From Duganella aquatilis (lineage in GTDB: Bacteria; Pseudomonadota; Gammaproteobacteria; Burkholderiales; Burkholderiaceae_D), in NCBI RefSeq assembly GCF_009674565.1, contig NZ_WKJL01000026.1:1-64000 (forward strand): DNA of 64,000 nucleotides, in the 5' to 3' direction. The notes below the pieces were generated by a model, which worked only from the letters and a program-made list of their open reading frames with translations, had not been told where the DNA came from and ran no database searches. This document shows, in pieces, positions 26,613 through 36,297 of the stretch (its first letter is position 1; each line of letters begins with the position of its first letter). Made by a program: the position numbers and the translations under genes.

Positions 26613-27944
26613 CTAGGCGGCCAGCCAGATGTCGAAGCTGGTCGCGCCATCGCCGGTGGCGGCCAGCCGGTAGGCGAAGCCATGCCGGTTCAGCACTTCG
26701 CGCACGAATAGCAGGCCGATGCCCTGGCCGCCTTTCTTGGTGGTGAAGAAGGGCGTGAACAGCTGCCGCGCCGGCACCTCGCCCAGCAGGTTGCCGCTGT
26801 CGATCACCGACAGCCGCACGCCGCTTTCCTCTTTGGCCAGCACGAAGCCGATGCTGCGCTCCTCGCCGTGACCGGCTTCCGCCGCCTCCATCGCATTCTT
26901 GACCACGTTGAGCAGCGCCTGCTCCATCAGGTGGCGGTCCATGGCGATGGCCGGCACCTCGTCGCAGCGCTGCCAGGCGATGCTGATGCCGCGGCTGCGG
27001 CACTGTTCGCGGTACAGGTAGAGGATGTCGTCCATGATGTCGCGCACGGCGTTGGGACGCAGCTCCGGCGCCGGCATCTTGACCACGCGCGTGAAGCGCT
27101 CGATGAACTCGCCCAGGCTGGCGTTGCGGCGTTGCACGGCCAGGATGGCGGTGCTGAAATCGTCGCTGTCGCGCTCAGCCAGCTGGCTGCGGTAGTACAG
27201 CAGCGAGTCGAGCACCGAGCCGGTGGCGGCGACGGTGTTGTTGACCTCGTGCGCCAGGACGCGTATCAGCTTTTCGTAGGTGGCTTTTTCCGAGCTCTCC
27301 AGTTCCTCGGTCAGTTCTTCCACCAGCAGGAAGTGGCGGGCGAAGCCGCGGTCGTAGAAGTGGCCGCGCTGGCCACGGTAGCGGCGGCCGTCGGCGTCGG
27401 TCAGCAGTTGCGAATCGCCCAGCGGCAGTGCGTCCAGCTGCGCCAGCAGGCTCAGACCGCTGTCGTCCGGCAGGCAGTCGCGCAGCGCCTTGCCTTTGGC
27501 GTCGGCCAGGCCGCGCAGCGCCTGCGCGCTGGCATTCAGCAGGCTGATGCGGCTGTCGAAATCGAACACGATGACGGCGCTCGGCGTCGCTTCCAGCAGG
27601 CGGTCGAGAAAGCCTTGCTGTTCGCCGATCTGCAGGCGTTCCTGGTACAGCGCATTCAGCATGGTGTTGAACAGCTTGACCAGCTCGTTCAGTTCCTTGT
27701 CCTTGCTGTGTTGCAGGCGGGCGGCATAATGCTGGTCCTGCAGCAGGTCGTGGAAGTGGCGGGTGTAGCCCAGCGGCTCCAGCGCGCGGCGGATCAGGTG
27801 CACGCCCAGCGCCAGACTCAGCAGCACCAGCGCTTCCAGCCCCAGCATCAGCGCTGGTTCGGTGCGGAACAGCACCACGGTGACGCCGAGGAACAGCAGG
27901 TGCGCGACGATCAGGTAGGCGTGCAGGCGCCAGCGCAGGCTCAT
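26613..27944 (-). CDS. Sensor histidine kinase (NtrB-like) of the sigma-54 efflux system
   Basis: The 443-residue kinase has two N-terminal membrane spans with only a very short periplasmic loop, a HAMP-like linker, a PAS domain (AVIVFDFDSRISLLNASAQA), an H-box RVLAHEVNNTVA and a HATPase domain (NVVKNAMEAAE, then GQGIGLLFVREVLNRHG). The tiny external loop suggests it senses in or at the membrane. It overlaps the response-regulator stop by an ATGA-type junction and is the last gene of the six-gene operon, so it almost certainly phosphorylates that regulator. Confidence 0.93.
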   Translation of the reverse strand: MSLRWRLHAYLIVAHLLFLGVTVVLFRTEPALMLGLEALVLLSLALGVHLIRRALEPLGYTRHFHDLLQDQHYAARLQHSKDKELNELVKLFNTMLNALYQERLQIGEQQGFLDRLLEATPSAVIVFDFDSRISLLNASAQALRGLADAKGKALRDCLPDDSGLSLLAQLDALPLGDSQLLTDADGRRYRGQRGHFYDRGFARHFLLVEELTEELESSEKATYEKLIRVLAHEVNNTVAATGSVLDSLLYYRSQLAERDSDDFSTAILAVQRRNASLGEFIERFTRVVKMPAPELRPNAVRDIMDDILYLYREQCRSRGISIAWQRCDEVPAIAMDRHLMEQALLNVVKNAMEAAEAGHGEERSIGFVLAKEESGVRLSVIDSGNLLGEVPARQLFTPFFTTKKGGQGIGLLFVREVLNRHGFAYRLAATGDGATSFDIWLAA

Positions 27945-29341
27945 GGCAGGGTTTCGCTGTCCGGCGCCGCGCCGAGACCGTGGCGTTCAAGGCGGCGGTA
28001 CAGCGCGGTGCGGCTCAGTCCCAGCGCCTTGGCCACGCGCGAGATATTGCCTTGATGCTGCTCCAGCGCGTGGGCGATCATGTGGCGTTCCACCTGCTCC
28101 AGCGTCATGCCGTCGACGCCGAGGCGCTGCGTGCCCAGCGCACCGCCGTGTTCATGCTGCTCGGCGGCGACAAAGTCGGCCTGCCGCAATTCGCTGCGGC
28201 CGACCAGCAGCAGCGTGCGTTCCAGCGTCTGCTTCAGCTGGCGGATATTGCCCGGCCATGGCTGCGCGCTGAGCCATTCCAGCGCCTGCGGCGCAATCGT
28301 GGTCGTCGGCAGGCCGTAGCCGGCCGCCACGTCGCTGATGATGTGGCGCGCCAGCAGCGGAATGTCGCTGCGCCGCTCGCGCAACGGCGGCAGGCGGATG
28401 GTGATCAGGTTCAGGCGGTAGAACAGGTCTTCGCGGAACTCGCCGCTGGCGACCAGCTCGGCCAGCTCGCGGTTGGTGGCCGACACCACGCGCACGTCGG
28501 CCTTCTCGCTGCGGCTGGCGCCGACCGGCTGGTAGGTCTGGTCCTGCAGCACGCGCAGCAGCTTGACCTGGTCGGAGCGATTCAGTTCGCCGATCTCGTC
28601 CAGGAACAGCGTGCCTTCGTTGGCGCTGGCGACGTGGCCCTTGCGGTCGGTCCTGGCGTCGGTGAAGGCGCCGCGCACGTGGCCGAACATTTCGCTTTCA
28701 AACAGGGTGGGCGTGATCGCGCCCATGTTGATCTTGACGATGGCCTTGCCGGCGCGCTGGCTGTTGCGGTGCAGGGCGTCGGCGATCAGCTCCTTGCCGC
28801 TGCCGCTTTCGCCGAGGATCAGCACCGGCGCGCGCGTGTTGGCGACCTGGCCGATGGTGGTCAGCACCTTCAACAGGCGCGGATGCTCGCCGACGATGCC
28901 GCTGAAATCGAATTGCGCATCGAGCGCCTGGCGCGAAGCACGTTCCGCCGGCGTCGCCGCCTCCAGCGTGGTGCGTATCAGTTCCGCCAGCTGGGTGTTG
29001 TCCCACGGCTTGGTGAAGAAGTTGGCGGCGCCGGCCTGCATGCCGCGCACCGCCAGCGCGATCGAGCCCCAGGCCGTCATCAGCAGCACCGGCAGGTCCG
29101 GCTGCGCCTGACGCAGCGCGGCCAGCAGCTGCAAGCCTTCCTCGCCGCTGGTGTGCAGCGAGAAGTTCATGTCCTGCAAGACCAAATCGATAGGCTGCTG
29201 CGCCAGCGCGTCCAGCGCCTGCCTGGGGCCGTCGGCGCACACGGCGTCGTAGCCGGCCTGCTTGAGCAGCAGGGCCAGCGATACCTGGACCGCGCTGTCG
29301 TCGTCGACAATGAGAATGCGTTGCTTGCGAGTAGAGTCCAT
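27941..29341 (-). CDS. Sigma-54-dependent response regulator (NtrC family)
   Basis: The 466-residue activator has a receiver domain (ILIVDDD, phospho-Asp in LVLQDMNF, Lys in FFTKPWD), an AAA+ domain (Walker A GESGSGKE, Walker B GTLFLDEIGE, arginine fingers near REDLFYRLN) and a Fis-type helix-turn-helix (NISRVAKALGLSRTALYRRL). The sigma-54 contact loop reads GAFTDA instead of GAFTGA. It lies 3 bp after the second permease gene, inside the operon it probably controls. Confidence 0.95.
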   Translation of the reverse strand: MDSTRKQRILIVDDDSAVQVSLALLLKQAGYDAVCADGPRQALDALAQQPIDLVLQDMNFSLHTSGEEGLQLLAALRQAQPDLPVLLMTAWGSIALAVRGMQAGAANFFTKPWDNTQLAELIRTTLEAATPAERASRQALDAQFDFSGIVGEHPRLLKVLTTIGQVANTRAPVLILGESGSGKELIADALHRNSQRAGKAIVKINMGAITPTLFESEMFGHVRGAFTDARTDRKGHVASANEGTLFLDEIGELNRSDQVKLLRVLQDQTYQPVGASRSEKADVRVVSATNRELAELVASGEFREDLFYRLNLITIRLPPLRERRSDIPLLARHIISDVAAGYGLPTTTIAPQALEWLSAQPWPGNIRQLKQTLERTLLLVGRSELRQADFVAAEQHEHGGALGTQRLGVDGMTLEQVERHMIAHALEQHQGNISRVAKALGLSRTALYRRLERHGLGAAPDSETLP

Positions 29342-29344
29342 TAT

Positions 29345-30541
29345 TTATTCATAGTGCAGCGCTTGCGTCGGACTCAGGCGCGCGGCGCGCCAGCCGGGAT
29401 ACAGCGAACATAGCAAGGATAGCAGATAGATCACACTGGCCGATAGCACCGCCGCCGCGCCGAACACCACCCAGTTCAGGCTCTCGCCCAGCACGCCGGT
29501 CAGCGGCAGCTGGATCAACAGCACCAGGGCGATCAGCATGGCGCCGGAACTCAGCAGCAGTTGCTCGACGATGATTTGCCGGTAGATGCTGCCGGCGTCC
29601 GCCCCCATGGCGCGGCGCAGGCCGATTTCCGGTATGCGCTGGGTGGTGTTCTGCCACAGCACGCCGAACAGGCCGAACGCCACCATCACCAGCAGGAAGG
29701 CGGCGATCACGCCCAGGATGATCAGCGGGATCATCTGCGTCTTGAGCATGGACTTGCGCGCTTCGGATTGCGGCGTGATCAGATAGTTCCAGTCGCTGCG
29801 CACCTGTTTCAGCCTGGCGTTGAGCTTGGCCTCGAACAGGCGCGGCGTGCCCGGCTTCAGCTTGAGCACGATGTTGTAGGCCGCCTCCTGGCCGACGCCG
29901 GGCACATAGCGCTGCAGCATGAAGTAGGACGGGTCCATGAATTCACCCTGCGAGCGGAACTGCTCCACCACCGCTGCCACGCGGAAGCGCTGCGGCGTGC
30001 TCTTGCCGTGGGTTTGCTCGATGTACAGCTGGCCCACGGCGTCCTTGCCGGCGAACATTTTGTCGGCCAGGCGGCGGTTGATGACCACCGGCGTGGCGTC
30101 GGCGCCGTCGTCGGCCCTGGAGAACCAGTGGCCGGCCAGCGGCGTCATTTCCATCGTCTTGAAATAATCGTCGCTGACGGTCAGGCCGTCGATGTTCAGT
30201 TCGCCGCTGCCGTCGGGCAGCGTGTACTCGCCGGTCCAGCGCGACATCTCGTAGGCGCCGAACTTGGCGAACGCCACCGATTCCACTTCCGGCAACGCCA
30301 GCAGGGCGCGCTTCAGGCTGTCGTAGAGCGCCGCATCGTTGCCGATATCGCCGGGCGTGCGGATGTTGATCGACCATTGATTGCGCCAGGCGTGGCCGGT
30401 GGGCAGCTGGTATAGCTGGTAATAGCGCAGGCCGAAGGCGGCGATCGCGAACACCACCAGGAAGGCCAGCAGGATTTCCAGACTCAGCATCATGTTGCGG
30501 GACTTGCGTTTCCAGATCAGCTTCAACAGGTGGCGCAGCAT
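29345..30541 (-). CDS. MacB/FtsX-like ABC transporter permease (second)
   Basis: The 398-residue product has the MacB layout: one N-terminal span (LLAFLVVFAIAAFGLRYYQL), a large periplasmic MacB_PCD domain of about 230 residues, and three C-terminal spans of an FtsX domain with the conserved EIGLRRAMGAD. ATG 30541 shares its A with the stop of the upstream permease (TAATG). Together the two permeases probably form a heterodimer with the ATPase encoded upstream. The exported compound is unknown, perhaps a peptide or antibiotic. Confidence 0.92.
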   Translation of the reverse strand: MLRHLLKLIWKRKSRNMMLSLEILLAFLVVFAIAAFGLRYYQLYQLPTGHAWRNQWSINIRTPGDIGNDAALYDSLKRALLALPEVESVAFAKFGAYEMSRWTGEYTLPDGSGELNIDGLTVSDDYFKTMEMTPLAGHWFSRADDGADATPVVINRRLADKMFAGKDAVGQLYIEQTHGKSTPQRFRVAAVVEQFRSQGEFMDPSYFMLQRYVPGVGQEAAYNIVLKLKPGTPRLFEAKLNARLKQVRSDWNYLITPQSEARKSMLKTQMIPLIILGVIAAFLLVMVAFGLFGVLWQNTTQRIPEIGLRRAMGADAGSIYRQIIVEQLLLSSGAMLIALVLLIQLPLTGVLGESLNWVVFGAAAVLSASVIYLLSLLCSLYPGWRAARLSPTQALHYE

Positions 30542-31782
30542 TATGCGGTTCCTTTCAGCGCGTGGACCGGGTCCAGGCGCGACATTTTCCAGGCCGGGAT
30601 CACGCCCGACAGCACGCCGAACACCAGCGTGATCAGCAGGCCGTAGCCGAACACGGCCAGATTCAATTGCACTTTCAGATAGGGAATCAGGCCGGAGCCT
30701 TCCAGCCACCACAGCACGCCGGCCGCGCAGGCCAGGCCGATGGCGCCGCCGATCAGGCACAGCAGCACGTTCTCCAGCACCAGTTGCGCGACCAGCTGGC
30801 GGCTGGTGGCGCCGAAGGCCTTGCGCACGCCGATCTCGCTGCTGCGTTCCATGATGCGGCCGACGTTCAGGTTGATCAGGTTCAGCGCCGGCAGTGCCAT
30901 GAACAGCAGCATCAGCACGATGACGCCGCCGATCAGCTTGCCGGTGCCGCCGTCCTCTTCCTGGCTGCTCAGCAGCATGCGCGAGAACAGCTGCAGTTTG
31001 GAGTCGCCCCAGAATTTGGTGACGTTGAAGGCGGTCGGATCGTCATACTGCACGGTTTTGGCGACCGCCATGATTTCCTTCCTGAGCGCGGGCAGGTCGT
31101 CCGGCGTGCGCGCCATCATCAGGGCGCCGTACATGCCGAACAGGCTGTTCTTGTAGTCGCTGGAGGGCTGGGCGCTGATCGGCGTCCAGATATCGGCGTA
31201 GGCGTTCATGTGCATTTCGTCGCGCACCACGCCGATCACGGTGAAGATCTGGCCGTTGGCGCTGAACTTCTGGCCCAGGTAGGGCTGGCCCGGAAACAGC
31301 TTGCGCGCGCTCGATTCATTCAGCACCGCCACCATGCGGCCTTGGGCGACATCGTCGGCATTGATGACGCGGCCTTGCAGCACCGTGAAATCGAGGATCT
31401 TCCAGTATTCGGCGTCGGACAGCCGCATGTCGAGGCTGCTGACCTGGCCTTCCTGGTAGACCGAGACGGCTTGCGCGATGCTGCTGGTGATCGATACCAG
31501 CTCGGCATTCTTCAGCGGCTTGAGGTATTTGTCGATCAGCTTGTAACCCAGCGTGCCGCGGCGCGTTCCGCCCTTGTCCGTATGGGACGACTCCATCATC
31601 ACCATTTGCACGAAGCGGTCGCTCTTGCCTTCCACGCCGGTCGGATAGAAGGCGTTTTGCAGCAGGGCCGTGGCGACCAGCAGCACCACCAGCGTCAGCA
31701 CGATGCACAGCAGGTTGATGGCGGTGAACAGCTTGCGGCGCATGAAGACTTTCCACGCGGTCAGCAGATAATTCCTGAACAT
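30541..31782 (-). CDS. MacB/FtsX-like ABC transporter permease (first)
   Basis: The 413-residue product has an N-terminal span (LFTAINLLCIVLTLVVLLVA), a MacB_PCD periplasmic domain and a C-terminal FtsX domain with three spans. The family signature appears as SSEIGVRKAFGATSRQ. It differs enough from the second permease to suggest a fixed heterodimer, not a recent duplication. It follows the ATPase gene by 9 bp. Confidence 0.92.
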   Translation of the reverse strand: MFRNYLLTAWKVFMRRKLFTAINLLCIVLTLVVLLVATALLQNAFYPTGVEGKSDRFVQMVMMESSHTDKGGTRRGTLGYKLIDKYLKPLKNAELVSITSSIAQAVSVYQEGQVSSLDMRLSDAEYWKILDFTVLQGRVINADDVAQGRMVAVLNESSARKLFPGQPYLGQKFSANGQIFTVIGVVRDEMHMNAYADIWTPISAQPSSDYKNSLFGMYGALMMARTPDDLPALRKEIMAVAKTVQYDDPTAFNVTKFWGDSKLQLFSRMLLSSQEEDGGTGKLIGGVIVLMLLFMALPALNLINLNVGRIMERSSEIGVRKAFGATSRQLVAQLVLENVLLCLIGGAIGLACAAGVLWWLEGSGLIPYLKVQLNLAVFGYGLLITLVFGVLSGVIPAWKMSRLDPVHALKGTA

Positions 31783-31791
31783 GTGCGCCCC

Positions 31792-32454
<663 letters not shown>

Positions 32455-32466
32455 TGTTTTTCCCCT

Positions 32467-33714
32467 TTATTGGGCCACGCGGACGCTGTCGCGGTCCTTG
32501 TAGCGGCTGGTATCTGACGTGATGAGACGGTCTCCGGCGCGCACGCCGGAAAGGATTTCGACGGACTTGCCATCGCTGGCGCCGATGTTGAGCGTGGTCT
32601 TGCGGGCGACGCCGTCGCGCACCACGAAGATGTCCTGCGGGCCGCGGCCGTTGAAGGCGGGGCCGCTGTCGGCCAGCAGGGCGTTCTGTTTCTGCTCAGT
32701 GACGATGTTGACTTCCACCCGCAGCTTGTTGCGCAGCATGGCGTGGTGCGGCTCGGCCAGCGTGACCAGCAGCTTGACGGTGCCGTTCTGGATTTCCGGC
32801 AGCACGGTCTGCACTTCGCCGTTGAGCCTGACGTTGCCCTGTTCGACCAGCACCTTCTGGCCGGCGTTCAGTGCGCGCGCGTGGAAGTCGGACAGCGAGG
32901 CTTCGACCTTGTAGTTGTTCAGTTCGGAGACCTTGGCGACCAGCTGGCCGACGGCGACGCTGGCGCCTTCCTCGGCCATCAGCCAGGTCAGCATGCCGGC
33001 GAACGGCGCGCGTACCTGGCTTTGCGCCAGCAGTTGTTGCTGTTCCTGCATCTGCTTTTGCAGGATGCTTTTCTGCAGGCGCGCGCCTTCGATATTGCTG
33101 TTGGTGACCAGCTTGTTGTCGGCCAGCTGCTCGTGGTGCTGGCGCAGCTGGATCTCGTTGCGCTTGACGTTCAGTTCGGCTGTCAGCAGGTCTTCGGCCG
33201 AGGCGCCGCCGGCCTTGCGCAGCGTCTGGTAGCGGCCGAGGCGGACGCGGGTGGCTTCCAGGTCGAGTTGCAGCAGTTCGATTGCGCTGGTGAGCTGCTT
33301 GCGTTTCTGCTCCATCTCCAGCGTCAGCGCGACGATGCGGTTTTCCTGTTGTGCCAGCTGTTCCTTGAGCGAGTCGATGGCCAGCAGGATGGTGCGGCTG
33401 TCGAGTTCCAGCAGCAGCTCGCCGGCCTGCACCTGCTGGCCCAGCTTGGCGTGCACCTTGGCGACGCGGGTCTGGATCGGACTCGACACCAGTTCCTCGT
33501 GCACCGGAATCACGATGCCGGAGGCGTTGATGGTGTTGGCGATATTGCCGATGCGGACAGTGGCGATGCTGACGTCATCCACCCCCACGCTGGGGCTGAC
33601 GACGCGGTTGATGGCCCAGGCGGCGACGCTCAGCGAAGCGAGCAGGGCGGCGACCGCCAGCAAAGTCTTGCGCTTGCGGCGGGCGATGATGTCGGGAGTG
33701 ATGAGGGTATCCAT
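32467..33714 (-). CDS. HlyD/MacA-type periplasmic adaptor, first gene of sigma-54 efflux operon
   Basis: The 415-residue adaptor has an N-terminal membrane anchor (TLLAVAALLASLSVAAWAI), a lipoyl half-motif (ELVSSPIQTRVAKVHAKLGQ), a long coiled-coil hairpin of about 130 residues and QVRAPFAGMLTWLMAEEGA as the second half-motif. It links the ABC pump to an outer-membrane channel. ATG 33714 has AGGA 6 bases upstream. The upstream sigma-54 element predicts transcription from about 33715, leaving almost no leader. Confidence 0.92.
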   Translation of the reverse strand: MDTLITPDIIARRKRKTLLAVAALLASLSVAAWAINRVVSPSVGVDDVSIATVRIGNIANTINASGIVIPVHEELVSSPIQTRVAKVHAKLGQQVQAGELLLELDSRTILLAIDSLKEQLAQQENRIVALTLEMEQKRKQLTSAIELLQLDLEATRVRLGRYQTLRKAGGASAEDLLTAELNVKRNEIQLRQHHEQLADNKLVTNSNIEGARLQKSILQKQMQEQQQLLAQSQVRAPFAGMLTWLMAEEGASVAVGQLVAKVSELNNYKVEASLSDFHARALNAGQKVLVEQGNVRLNGEVQTVLPEIQNGTVKLLVTLAEPHHAMLRNKLRVEVNIVTEQKQNALLADSGPAFNGRGPQDIFVVRDGVARKTTLNIGASDGKSVEILSGVRAGDRLITSDTSRYKDRDSVRVAQ

Positions 33715-33725
33715 ACCCGTCCTAG

Positions 33726-33741
33726 TGCAAGCCCCGTGCCA
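33726..33741 (-). promoter_or_regulatory. Sigma-54 (-24/-12) promoter of the efflux operon
   Basis: On the minus strand the sequence reads TGGCAC-GGGGC-TTGCA, a full match to the RpoN consensus with the required 10-bp gap between GG (-24) and GC (-12). It points into the HlyD-ABC-regulator-kinase operon, which itself encodes an NtrC-type activator. The predicted start of transcription is near 33715. Confidence 0.88.
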
Positions 33742-33839
33742 CATGCTTGATAAAAGGACAAAGCCAGGTAAATCAAGGCTTTAAGCTGCAATGCCGGCCA
33801 CAGTCCGCGCTGCGCCATTGCCCGCCTCCGCCCACCACC

Positions 33840-33853
33840 GTCCGTAAGCGGAC
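33840..33853. promoter_or_regulatory. Candidate enhancer (UAS) dyad for the NtrC-type regulator
   Basis: GTCCG-TAAG-CGGAC forms a dyad about 125-140 bp upstream of the predicted sigma-54 start, the usual distance for an enhancer. A further GTCCG half-site lies at 33813-33817. Binding by the operon's own Fis-type domain is an inference. Confidence 0.5.
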
Positions 33854-33951
33854 AGCTGCTCACCCCGATTTGATGTGGGAAATTACCAACAAATTGATCT
33901 ATACCAATGTGATAGGGTGGTGTCCACAGTTGCTTCCGTGATGGTGGAGAC

Positions 33952-34743
33952 ATGCCTATTAAAACAATTGTCGCACTGCTGCTGGGATTGCCCCTGCTGG
34001 CCCAGGCCGGCGAAGAAAAAGACCAGATCGCCACCGACCGTCCCGACTTTGTCGAGTCGAGCAACGTGGTCGGCGCCGGCCGCTTCCAGATCGAGACCAG
34101 CGTCGCGCTGGAGCGCAACAAGGCCAACGGCATCAAGGAACGCACGTACGCCACGCCCACCTTGCTGCGCTTCGGCATCGGCGACACGCTGGAAGCCCGT
34201 ATCGAAACCGATGGCCGCATGCGCGTCGTCACCGACGATCTCGGCGCTGGCACCCGCACCACCGACAACGGCTATGCCGACGTCTCGCTCGGCGTCAAAT
34301 GGCATGTGGCCGATGCGCAAGGCGCGCGGCCGTCGATGGGCGTGCTGGCCCATGTCGATCTCGACAGCGGCTCCAGCGCCTTCCGCGCCAAGGGCAAGGG
34401 CGGCTCGCTGCGCCTGGCCGCCGAATGGGACTTGCCGGACGACTTCGGCCTCGGCGTCATGCCCGGCATCGCCTGGCAGCATGACGATAATGGCGAGCGC
34501 TACACCAGCGGCATCTTCGGCATCGTGCTGGGCAAGGAGTTGAACGAGCGCAGCCGCGTCTTTGTCGAATACTCGGCGCCGCAGATCGCGCGCGGCCGTC
34601 ATGGCGGTTCGCAAACCACCTTCGACGTTGGCGTCTCCTACCTGCTGACCGACCTGGTACAGGTGGACACGGCCCTGTCGCGCGGCCTCAACAAGAACAC
34701 GCCGGACTGGAGCTGGACCGCTGGCCTGTCCATCAAATTCTAA
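33952..34743 (+). CDS. Outer-membrane transporter-like protein (phenol MetA-pathway family)
   Basis: The 263-residue product has a signal peptide ending LLAQAGEE and starts its mature part with QIATDRPDFVESSNVVGAGR, a common opening of the Phenol_MetA_deg (PF13557) outer-membrane family. Alternating beta strands follow and it ends WTAGLSIKF. Function in this family is poorly known. It is divergent from the sigma-54 operon and 12 bp before an MCP gene on the same strand. Confidence 0.8.
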   Translation: MPIKTIVALLLGLPLLAQAGEEKDQIATDRPDFVESSNVVGAGRFQIETSVALERNKANGIKERTYATPTLLRFGIGDTLEARIETDGRMRVVTDDLGAGTRTTDNGYADVSLGVKWHVADAQGARPSMGVLAHVDLDSGSSAFRAKGKGGSLRLAAEWDLPDDFGLGVMPGIAWQHDDNGERYTSGIFGIVLGKELNERSRVFVEYSAPQIARGRHGGSQTTFDVGVSYLLTDLVQVDTALSRGLNKNTPDWSWTAGLSIKF

Positions 34744-34755
34744 GCAGGAGACTTC

Positions 34756-36297
34756 ATGCGATTGACGATCAAGCAGCGCTTGTTACTGATTAACCTGGCG
34801 ACGCTGGCGTTCGTCAGCCTGGTGGGCGGCGTGGGCTATTACGCGGTGCATGTGCTGGACGTGTCGATGGACGCGATCAGCACCAACAGTTCGGCGATGA
34901 AGGACCAGCTGCAAGCCGACCAGGCCCACGACGCCTTGCGCGCCGACGTGCTGGCCGCGCGCCTGGCGGCGGAGAAGAGCGATCCGGCCGAGATCAAGGA
35001 AGTGCGCCAGGATACGGCCGATCACATCGCGCTGTTCCGCAAGCTGATCAAGGAAATGGATGCGGCCGCCACCGACGCCGAAGTCCACCGCGCCATGGAG
35101 CAGGTGCGGCCCGATGTCGAGCGTTATCTGAAAAGCGCCGAGGAGATGGTGGAGCTGTCGCTGAGCAATCCGCCAGCCGCGCAGGTGAAGTTCCCGGCGT
35201 TTATGGACACTTTCCGCGTGCTGGAAAAGAGCATGGCCGCGCTGAGCGATCTGATCGAGAAGAATTCGGAGTCGACCAAGGCGGTGGGTGATGAAGCGGT
35301 GGTCAAGTCGCGTGTCCACATCATCGGTTTCGGCTTGCTGGCGGTGGTGGTATCGCTGGTGGTGGGGCAGATGATTTCGCGCTCCATCCTGCGTCCGCTG
35401 GACGAGGCCGTGGGCTTTGCATCGCGCGTGGCGCATGGCGACTTGTCGTCGCAGATTGCGGTGGAGGATGAAGACATCACCGAGACCGGTCGCCTGAAGC
35501 GCGCCTTGCGCGAGATGAATGGCAGCCTGCACGGCATCGTCAGCCAGGTGCGCAGCGGCACGGATGCGATAGCGCTGGCGTCGGGCGAAATCGCGGCGGG
35601 CAATCTGGACTTGTCGTCGCGCACGGAATCGCAGGCCAGCTCGCTGGAAGAGACCGCATCGTCGATGGAAGAGATGACCTCGGCCGTGCGCCAGAACTCC
35701 TCGAACGCGGGCGAAGCCAACCAGTTGGCCTCATCGGCGGCGCAGGTGGCCACGCGCGGCGGCGAAGTGATGACGCAGGTGGTGGCGACCATGGGCGGCA
35801 TCAACGCCTCGTCGCAGAAAATCGTCGACATCATCGCGGTGATTGAAGGGATAGCGTTCCAGACCAACATCCTGGCCCTGAACGCGGCGGTGGAAGCCGC
35901 GCGCGCCGGCGAGCAGGGGCGCGGCTTTGCCGTGGTGGCGTCAGAGGTGCGCAGCCTGGCACATCGCTCGGACGCGGCGGCCAAGGAAGTGCGGCAACTG
36001 ATCGAAGCCTCCGCCGCGCAGGTGGGCGAGGGCAGCGCGCTGGTTGGCCAGGCCGGCGGCACGATGGAAGAAATCGTCACCAGCATCCAGCGCGTGACGG
36101 CCATCGTCGGCGAAATCGCCGCCGCCAGCCGCGAGCAGGAAATGGGCATTGACCAGGTCAACCAGGCCATCGGCACCATCGACAGCGCCACGCAGCAGAA
36201 CGCCGCGCTGGTGGAGCAAGCCGCCGCCGCCGCCGGCGCCCTGCAAGAGCAGGCCGGCCGGCTGGCGGAAGCAGTCAAGGTGTTCCGCCTCGCCTGA
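34756..36297 (+). CDS. Methyl-accepting chemotaxis protein
   Basis: The 513-residue receptor has TM1 (LLLINLATLAFVSLVGGVGY), a periplasmic four-helix-bundle domain, TM2 (VHIIGFGLLAVVVSLVVG), HAMP and a full signalling domain with tip IEGIAFQTNILALNAAVEAA. It ends in VKVFRLA with no WxxF tether, unlike the MCP at 24.9 kb. AGGAG lies 6 bases before the ATG. Its TGA is the first base pair step into a palindromic element that separates it from a convergent MCP. Confidence 0.95.
   Translation: MRLTIKQRLLLINLATLAFVSLVGGVGYYAVHVLDVSMDAISTNSSAMKDQLQADQAHDALRADVLAARLAAEKSDPAEIKEVRQDTADHIALFRKLIKEMDAAATDAEVHRAMEQVRPDVERYLKSAEEMVELSLSNPPAAQVKFPAFMDTFRVLEKSMAALSDLIEKNSESTKAVGDEAVVKSRVHIIGFGLLAVVVSLVVGQMISRSILRPLDEAVGFASRVAHGDLSSQIAVEDEDITETGRLKRALREMNGSLHGIVSQVRSGTDAIALASGEIAAGNLDLSSRTESQASSLEETASSMEEMTSAVRQNSSNAGEANQLASSAAQVATRGGEVMTQVVATMGGINASSQKIVDIIAVIEGIAFQTNILALNAAVEAARAGEQGRGFAVVASEVRSLAHRSDAAAKEVRQLIEASAAQVGEGSALVGQAGGTMEEIVTSIQRVTAIVGEIAAASREQEMGIDQVNQAIGTIDSATQQNAALVEQAAAAAGALQEQAGRLAEAVKVFRLA

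Noticed and set aside
33915..33932. Second sigma-54-like site on the plus strand (TGGTGTCCACAGTTGC)
   Set aside because: The gap between GG and GC is 11 bp, not 10, and the -24 part is poor.
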